From NCBI GenBank assembly GCA_029936705.1, contig JAPYSD010000068.1, forward strand, positions 1 to 10,789: a stretch of DNA of 10,789 bases. The letters are read 5' to 3'. The stretch is from Croceicoccus sp. GTDB lineage: Bacteria > Pseudomonadota > Alphaproteobacteria > Sphingomonadales > Sphingomonadaceae. Of the stretch, positions 6,118 to 10,789 are shown in pieces. Below the pieces are notes generated by a model. The model was not told the origin of the DNA. It was given only the letters and a program-made list of their open reading frames with translations, and searched no databases. The position numbers and the translations under genes are program-made. Every line of letters begins with the position of its first letter. Position 1 is the stretch's first letter.

Positions 6118-7611
6118 TCAGGGATGCGGGGCCAGGCCGATTTCTACGCCGGTCTTGTCGGTCAGCGCATATTTGTCGACCAGGTCGGAACTGGCGCGGT
6201 TAAGGCCGACGACCTGCACGCTGCGGCCATTGCGGCGCATCCGTTCCACCACCTTGTCCAGCGCGCCGACTGCCGAGATATCCCAGAAATGGGCGGCGGT
6301 GACATCGATCAGCACATGGCCTGCCGGATCGGGCTGCTCGCTTTCGGGGCCGAGCGCGGCCTGGAAGCGATCCACGCTGGCGAAAAAGATCTGCCCCGTC
6401 ACCGTATAGGTCGCCGTATCGGCATCGCGGGTGCGGACCACGCCGAACATGCCCATCACCTTCTGCGCGAAGAAGATGCCCGACAGGATCACGCCTGCCA
6501 GCACGCCCAGCGCGAGGTTGTGCGTGGCCACCACGACGGCAACGGTCACGAGCATGACCACGCTGGACTGCCAGGGATGGCGCCGCAGATTGGGGATCGA
6601 GTTCCAGCTGAACGTACCGATCGACACCATGATCATGACCGCGACCAGCGCCGGCATCGGTACCTGGCCCACCCATGGGCCCAGCAGCGACAGCAGGATC
6701 AGCAGGAATGCACCCGCGGTAAAGGTCGACAGACGCCCGCGTCCGCCTGATGTGACGTTGATGACCGACTGGCCGATCATCGCGCAGCCGCCCATGCCGC
6801 CCAGCAGTGCCGCGACGATATTGGCGCTGCCCTGCCCGGCACATTCGCGGCGCTTGTTCGAATCGGTGTGCGTCATGTCGTCGACGATCTGCGCGGTCAG
6901 CAGCGATTCGAGCAGGCCGACCGCCGCCATCGTCAGCGAATAGGGAGCGATGATGCGCAGCGTCTCCCACGTCAGCGGTACGTCGGGCAGCACGAAATAG
7001 GGCAGCCCCTCGGGCAGCTGGCCCATGTCGGCCACCGTGTTCACCGGCGCCTGCATCGCGATGGAAATGACCGAAAGGACAAGGATAGCCACCAGCGGCG
7101 AGGGGATGGCGGTCGTCAGCCGGGGGAAGAGGTAGATGATCGCCAGCCCCGCCGCGACCATGGCATAGGTGATCCAGGTCACGTTCGTCAGTTCGGGCAA
7201 CTGCGCCATGAAGATCAGGATTGCCAGCGCATTGACGAATCCGGTGATCACCGAGCGCGAAACGAACTGCATCAGGAGGTCGAGCCGCAACAGCGCCGCG
7301 ATCCCCTGGAACACGCCCATCAGGATCGTCGCGGCGAACAGATATTCGACGCCGTGATCGCGCACCAGCGGCACGACGACCACCGCGACCGCGGCGGTGG
7401 CGGCCGATATCATGCCGGGACGTCCGCCCGTGAACGCGATCACCATGGCGATGGCAACCGACGCATAGAGCCCGACGCGCGGATCGACGCCCGCGATGAT
7501 GGAAAAGCCGATGGCTTCCGGAATCAGCGCAAGGGCGACGACGATGCCTGCAAGCACGTCGGCGCGCGGGTTGGAGAGCCAGTCGCGGCGAAGCGTGGCC
7601 GTGTCGATCAT
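6118..7611 (-). CDS. SulP family inorganic anion transporter with STAS domain
   Basis: SulP proteins are inner-membrane carriers for sulfate, bicarbonate or related anions; the substrate here cannot be fixed from sequence. The 497-residue product has a long membrane domain. It begins with the family signature around ADVLAGIVVALALIPEAIGF (17-36), continues with the GRPGMISAATAAVAVVV (64-80) substrate-site region and further hydrophobic helices to about 385. The loop IVDDMTHTDSNKRRECAGQG (242-261) is typical. A cytoplasmic STAS domain follows (about 400-497), with HVLIDVTAAHFWDISAVGALDK containing the conserved D-x-S region at 444-446. The ATG at 7611 is chosen over an upstream GTG at 7650 because AGGA lies 7 bases before it and nothing precedes the GTG. 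The 147-base gap up to the Atm1 gene shows no clear promoter, so co-transcription with that gene is possible. Confidence 0.92.
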   Translation of the reverse strand: MIDTATLRRDWLSNPRADVLAGIVVALALIPEAIGFSIIAGVDPRVGLYASVAIAMVIAFTGGRPGMISAATAAVAVVVVPLVRDHGVEYLFAATILMGVFQGIAALLRLDLLMQFVSRSVITGFVNALAILIFMAQLPELTNVTWITYAMVAAGLAIIYLFPRLTTAIPSPLVAILVLSVISIAMQAPVNTVADMGQLPEGLPYFVLPDVPLTWETLRIIAPYSLTMAAVGLLESLLTAQIVDDMTHTDSNKRRECAGQGSANIVAALLGGMGGCAMIGQSVINVTSGGRGRLSTFTAGAFLLILLSLLGPWVGQVPMPALVAVMIMVSIGTFSWNSIPNLRRHPWQSSVVMLVTVAVVVATHNLALGVLAGVILSGIFFAQKVMGMFGVVRTRDADTATYTVTGQIFFASVDRFQAALGPESEQPDPAGHVLIDVTAAHFWDISAVGALDKVVERMRRNGRSVQVVGLNRASSDLVDKYALTDKTGVEIGLAPHP

Positions 7612-7758
7612 GGTCGGATCCTGCCTGGTCTGGAGCGGGTCGGACGGCACAAGGGGCGCGTCAATTCGGGCGGCATGTGCCGCAACGGCGGCGGAATGAC
7701 AAGTCCGGGCATTCGCTTAGGTGCGACCGGACGTTCCTAACCGCGACCCTGGGCCGCG

Positions 7759-9576
7759 CTAGGCCGGTTCGGTTTCGCCCGGACTTTCGGCCGCCTGCCT
7801 CTGCCACATCTCGGCATAGAGGCCGTTATGGGCGAGCAGTTCGGCGTGGCTGCCGCTTTCGACCATGCGTCCTTCGTCCAGCACCAGTATCCGGTCCGCA
7901 TCGACCACAGTCGACAGGCGGTGCGCGATGGTCAGCGTCGTGCGGTCGCGGGCGACGGCGCGGATGGTCTGCACGATCTCCTGCTCGGTCCGGGTGTCGA
8001 GGGCGCTGGTCGCCTCGTCGAACAGGATGATGGGCGGGTTCTTGAGCAGCGTACGCGCGATCGCAACGCGCTGCTTCTCGCCCCCTGACAGCTTGAGCCC
8101 GCGTTCGCCCACCTCAGTCTCGTAACCGTCGGGCAAGCGTTCGATGAAGTCCGCGATTGCCGCACCGCGCGCGGCGGCCTCGATCTCGCTTCGGGTCGCG
8201 CCTTCGCGGCCGTATGCGATGTTATAGCCGATGGTGTCGTTGAACAGCACGCTGTCCTGCGGAACGATGCCGATCTGCGAACGAAGCGTATCCTGCGTAA
8301 CGCCGGTCAGTTCCTTGCCGGATACAAGGATGCGGCCCCTGGTCGGATCGTAGAAGCGGAACAGCAGCCGCGCGATCGTCGACTTCCCGGCACCGGACGG
8401 TCCGACGATCGCGACGCGTTCGCCGGCCTCCACCTTGAACGACAGCGATTTCAGAATCTCGCGATCGGGTTCATAGCCGAAACGCACGTGATCGAAGCGC
8501 ACGGTCGGCTGGCGCATGATCAGCGCAGGGGCGCCCGGCGCGTCGGATACCTCAACCGGCGTATCGACCAGTGCGAACATCTCGGCCATGTCGATCAGGC
8601 CCTGCCGCACGGTGCGGTACACCATGCCCAGCATGTCGAGCGGTCGGAAGAGCTGCGTCAGATAGGTGTTCACCAGCACGAGGTCGCCCGTCGTCAGGCG
8701 CCCCTGGCTCCAGCCCCAGACGGTATAGCCCATCGCACCTGCCATCAGCGCATTGGTAATGAAGCCCTGCACGATATTGAGCAGGCCCAGCGAATTCTCG
8801 CTCTTCACGGCGGCATCGGCATAGGCGCGCGCCGAGCGGCCATAGCGTTCTTCCTCGCGGTGCTCGGCGCCGAAATACTTGACCGTCTCGTAGTTCAGCA
8901 GCGAATCGACCGCGCGGCTGAGCGCCTGTCCGTCGAGCGCGTTCATCTGCATGCGCAGCTTGGTCCGCCACTCGGTGATCCAGCGGGTCGCCAGTATATA
9001 GGCGACGACTGCCACCGAGGTCGCGATCACCAGGGTCCAGCCGAAATTGACGTAGAAAATCACGCCGACAGCGATCAGTTCGATCACCGTGGGCGCGATA
9101 TTGAACAGCAGGAAATAGAGCATGGTGTCGATGCTCTTGGTCCCGCGCTCGATGGTCTTGGTCACTTCCCCGGTCCGGCGCGAGAGGTGAAAGCGCAGCG
9201 ACAGGCGGTGGAGCTGTGCGAAGACGTCCTTCGCCAGCGTCTGCGTCGCGTCCTGCCCCACGCGCTCGAACGCGATGTTGCGGATGTTGTTGAACGCGAC
9301 GGAAGCGAAGCGGCCCAGCGCATAGGCCATGACGAAGGCCAGCGCGACCATCGCGGCCTGGTTGGCGGGCGTGGTCATCTGGTCGATGGCGCGCTTGTAG
9401 GCAAAAGGCAGCAGCAGCGTGGTCGCCTTGGCCGCCAGCACCATCACCATCGCGACGACGATGCGGGTGCGAAGTGCCGGATGCTCCCGGGGCCAGAGAT
9501 AGGGGAGGAAACGCTTCAGCGTTCGCCAGTCGGCCTGTCGGGCAGCCTGGTCGGATCGGGAAAGGTCTGGCGGCAT
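7759..9576 (-). CDS. Atm1-type ABC exporter (glutathione/heavy-metal, ABCB7-like)
   Basis: This 605-residue half-transporter closely resembles Novosphingobium aromaticivorans NaAtm1, an inner-membrane exporter of glutathione conjugates and metal-thiol complexes related to mitochondrial Atm1/ABCB7. It has a membrane domain with about six helices (37-325) and a nucleotide-binding domain. The latter has Walker A GPSGAGKST (392-400), Q-loop Gln440, signature LSGGE (496-500), Walker B IILFDE (516-521) and switch His552. The pocket known from NaAtm1 is kept with an offset of about two residues: Arg204, Arg208, Asn267, Gln270, Asp314 and Gly317. The segments RTGEVTKTIERGTKSIDTML and LLNYETVKYFGAE are diagnostic for this subfamily. 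The ATG at 9576 has an AAGGGG just upstream. The product should act as a homodimer. Substrate in this organism is inferred from the close relative. Confidence 0.95.
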   Translation of the reverse strand: MPPDLSRSDQAARQADWRTLKRFLPYLWPREHPALRTRIVVAMVMVLAAKATTLLLPFAYKRAIDQMTTPANQAAMVALAFVMAYALGRFASVAFNNIRNIAFERVGQDATQTLAKDVFAQLHRLSLRFHLSRRTGEVTKTIERGTKSIDTMLYFLLFNIAPTVIELIAVGVIFYVNFGWTLVIATSVAVVAYILATRWITEWRTKLRMQMNALDGQALSRAVDSLLNYETVKYFGAEHREEERYGRSARAYADAAVKSENSLGLLNIVQGFITNALMAGAMGYTVWGWSQGRLTTGDLVLVNTYLTQLFRPLDMLGMVYRTVRQGLIDMAEMFALVDTPVEVSDAPGAPALIMRQPTVRFDHVRFGYEPDREILKSLSFKVEAGERVAIVGPSGAGKSTIARLLFRFYDPTRGRILVSGKELTGVTQDTLRSQIGIVPQDSVLFNDTIGYNIAYGREGATRSEIEAAARGAAIADFIERLPDGYETEVGERGLKLSGGEKQRVAIARTLLKNPPIILFDEATSALDTRTEQEIVQTIRAVARDRTTLTIAHRLSTVVDADRILVLDEGRMVESGSHAELLAHNGLYAEMWQRQAAESPGETEPA

Positions 9577-9649
9577 GGCCCCTTATCTAGGAGACGCCGA
9601 GCGAATCGCCAGTGCAGCCGCCGGTTTTGCAGGCTGTTGTCTGGCCCGG

Positions 9650-9677
9650 ATTACTCAGCCAAAATTACTCAGCCAGA
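9650..9677. repeat. 14-bp tandem duplication over a stop codon
   Basis: ATTACTCAGCCAAA (9650-9663) is followed directly by ATTACTCAGCCAGA (9664-9677), 13 of 14 bases identical. The right copy contains the last Leu-Ala-Glu codons and the TAA stop of the minus-strand aspartyl protease gene; the left copy lies just downstream of it. Because the period is not a multiple of three, the second copy is out of frame and untranslated. Confidence 0.9.
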
Positions 9678-10630
9678 TCGAAAGCCACCTGCCGGCGAGT
9701 GAAATCGACCGACATGCGCGAGAAGGCGCGAAGATGGTTCATGCCAAGCAGCACGGCAGGCTTACGGTCCAGACCCAGTTCCGCGAATGCGGGGGAGTCG
9801 TTGATCAGCAGAAAGGACTTGGCGAGGCGCAGCGAATCAAATTGGATCGAATCGACCTTCACGATCTGGCTGCTGAGCTCGGCCCCTGTCACGTCCATCA
9901 GCCCGGCAACGCCCAGCGTGGCCTTTTGCCTCAGCCGGTTGCGCAAGGCCGTGTTGCCGATCGAGTAATTGCTGCCGGTATCGATGATCAGATTGACCCT
10001 TATGCTATCGATCCGGGCATTCGATATGACCATCCGGTCCTGCTTGCGCCGCGCCGTCACCACGATCTCGTAGCTGCCCGTATCCCGGCCAAGCTTCGAT
10101 TTCGCGATGCTGACGCTGTCATTGACGAAGTCGAAGATGACGCGATGCTCCCTGAGGGTATCGATCCCCAATATGCCGGCAGCCCCAAGGTGGTTCGCAT
10201 CCAGCAGGACGGCAGGCAGATTCTCGATCATTTCGCGGCCCACACCAAGCGAGGCAACCCGTACGGTCTCCACGCCCTTGGCGGCGACGGTTCCGATCAG
10301 CCGCGCCTGCCCTGATTTCATGATGCCCAGGCTCGCGGCAAGCTGGTGGCTGATGACGGTCGCCTCCGACCCGGTATCGACAAGGAAGTTGTACGGCCCG
10401 CTGCCATCGATCCGCACCGGGATGGTCATCCGGTCCTGGTGATAGCGGGCGGCGATGTCTTCCGATGGGATTTCGGTGTCGAACAGATCCGACGTGTTCG
10501 TAGGGAGACCCGACGCATCGGCGAGGGCGGTATCTGTCGTGCCTTGTCCTTGCTGAGCCTGCGCCTGGCAAAGCGGCGCGGCTGATAACAGCGCAGTGAT
10601 AAGCAGGGCGGCCGTGTTGCGACGATCCAT
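9665..10630 (-). CDS. Exported retropepsin-like aspartyl protease family protein with two DTGS motifs
   Basis: The 321-residue product begins with a likely Sec signal peptide: basic MDRRN, hydrophobic 7-20, and Ala-X-Ala sites near 23-25. It is therefore expected in the periplasm or outside the cell. A Gln/Thr/Asp-rich spacer follows to about residue 62. Two retropepsin-like units follow. The first has YNFLVDTGSEATVI with catalytic Asp85 and the closing GILGIDTL (152-159). The second has VNLIIDTGSNYSIG with Asp217 and VLLGMNHLRAF (293-303). The paired DTG and hydrophobic-Gly motifs are those of aspartyl proteases, and having both in one chain suggests a single-chain pseudo-dimer or two separate lobes. 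GGAG lies about 8 bases before the ATG at 10630. Its stop is 88 bases before the Atm1 start on the same strand. Substrate is unknown; alphaproteobacterial relatives include developmental proteases such as PerP, but I cannot claim orthology. Confidence 0.82.
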   Translation of the reverse strand: MDRRNTAALLITALLSAAPLCQAQAQQGQGTTDTALADASGLPTNTSDLFDTEIPSEDIAARYHQDRMTIPVRIDGSGPYNFLVDTGSEATVISHQLAASLGIMKSGQARLIGTVAAKGVETVRVASLGVGREMIENLPAVLLDANHLGAAGILGIDTLREHRVIFDFVNDSVSIAKSKLGRDTGSYEIVVTARRKQDRMVISNARIDSIRVNLIIDTGSNYSIGNTALRNRLRQKATLGVAGLMDVTGAELSSQIVKVDSIQFDSLRLAKSFLLINDSPAFAELGLDRKPAVLLGMNHLRAFSRMSVDFTRRQVAFDLAE

Positions 10631-10735
10631 ATCGTATCTCCCGAACGCAGGTTACGCCCGTTCCGCGATAAAGACAAAGGAAGGCGAGGGTCGCGGTAAC
10701 GAACGCCGAGACCAAGCTCGCGCCGCCATCCGATA

Positions 10736-10789
10736 TTTTCTGAAACTTTTTTGAAAAGATGTGTTGACCGACTCGGAGGTGGTCCATAT
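10736..10789 (+). promoter_or_regulatory. Partial strong promoter reading off the right edge
   Basis: TTGACC at 10764-10769 is a near-consensus -35 box. Seventeen bases later the window ends in TAT (10787-10789), which would be the first three bases of a -10 element. An A/T-rich tract with T and A runs (10736-10758) lies just upstream and resembles an UP element. The arrangement is typical of promoters for stable RNA genes or highly expressed operons. What it drives lies outside the window, and the -10 box is incomplete. Confidence 0.55.

Noticed and set aside
7612..7650. 13-residue N-terminal extension of the SulP protein from a GTG at 7650
   Set aside because: No ribosome-binding site precedes the GTG, while AGGA precedes the ATG at 7611 at good spacing.
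6868..7740. 290-codon plus-strand open frame over the SulP gene
   Set aside because: The Arg/Asp/His-rich translation has no motif and is explained as the complement of membrane-protein codons.
8488..9702. 404-codon open frame on the plus strand over the Atm1 exporter
   Set aside because: It is the antisense shadow of a well-supported ABC exporter and has Arg/His-rich composition without any domain.
10119..10787. 222-codon minus-strand open frame reaching the right edge
   Set aside because: It overlaps the aspartyl protease in another frame, has no signal peptide or motif, and its start region coincides with the A/T-rich promoter-like tract.

Overview
The window is a GC-rich stretch of ordinary chromosome from an alphaproteobacterium, most likely a member of the Sphingomonadales (Novosphingobium/Erythrobacter-like). 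The evidence is the combination of a glutathione exporter that closely resembles Novosphingobium Atm1 (from memory), an alphaproteobacterial-type HslV with an N-terminal propeptide, a cytochrome bc1 chaperone next to a DUF177 protein divergent from bamE, and consistently GC-rich third codon positions. There is no sign of phage, insertion sequence, CRISPR, integron or tRNA/rRNA gene inside the window.

Layout, left to right. Bases 1-268 hold the C-terminal end of a ferrous iron transporter FeoB (+), followed by ssb (381-950, +) with a strong hairpin after it, and a D-lactate dehydrogenase of the LdhA type (1070-2083, +). Convergent to it is a two-gene operon on the minus strand: cytochrome bc1 chaperone (3133-2621, TTG start), then a YceD/DUF177 protein (2624-2103), with overlapping stop and start codons. 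Divergent from these is the lipoprotein gene bamE (3382-3879, +). A textbook heat-shock (RpoH/sigma-32) promoter follows at 3907-3934 and drives hslV (3943-4533), hslU (4547-5845) and a 64-residue DUF1737 protein (5859-6053). The operon ends in a perfect 16-bp bidirectional terminator.

The rest is on the minus strand: a SulP-family anion transporter with a STAS domain (7611-6118), an Atm1-type ABC exporter (9576-7759), and an exported protein with two retropepsin-like aspartyl protease motifs (10630-9665). The last ~50 bases carry an A/T-rich tract and a TTGACC box that look like the start of a strong promoter reading off the right edge.

Most genes are housekeeping or stress functions: iron uptake, DNA maintenance, envelope assembly, respiratory complex assembly, proteolysis, and thiol/metal export. 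I see no clearly new multi-gene system. The most interesting points are the placement of the heat-shock promoter so close to hslV that the transcript is probably leaderless, the DUF1737 protein carried on the HslVU heat-shock transcript, and the duplicated-motif periplasmic protease.
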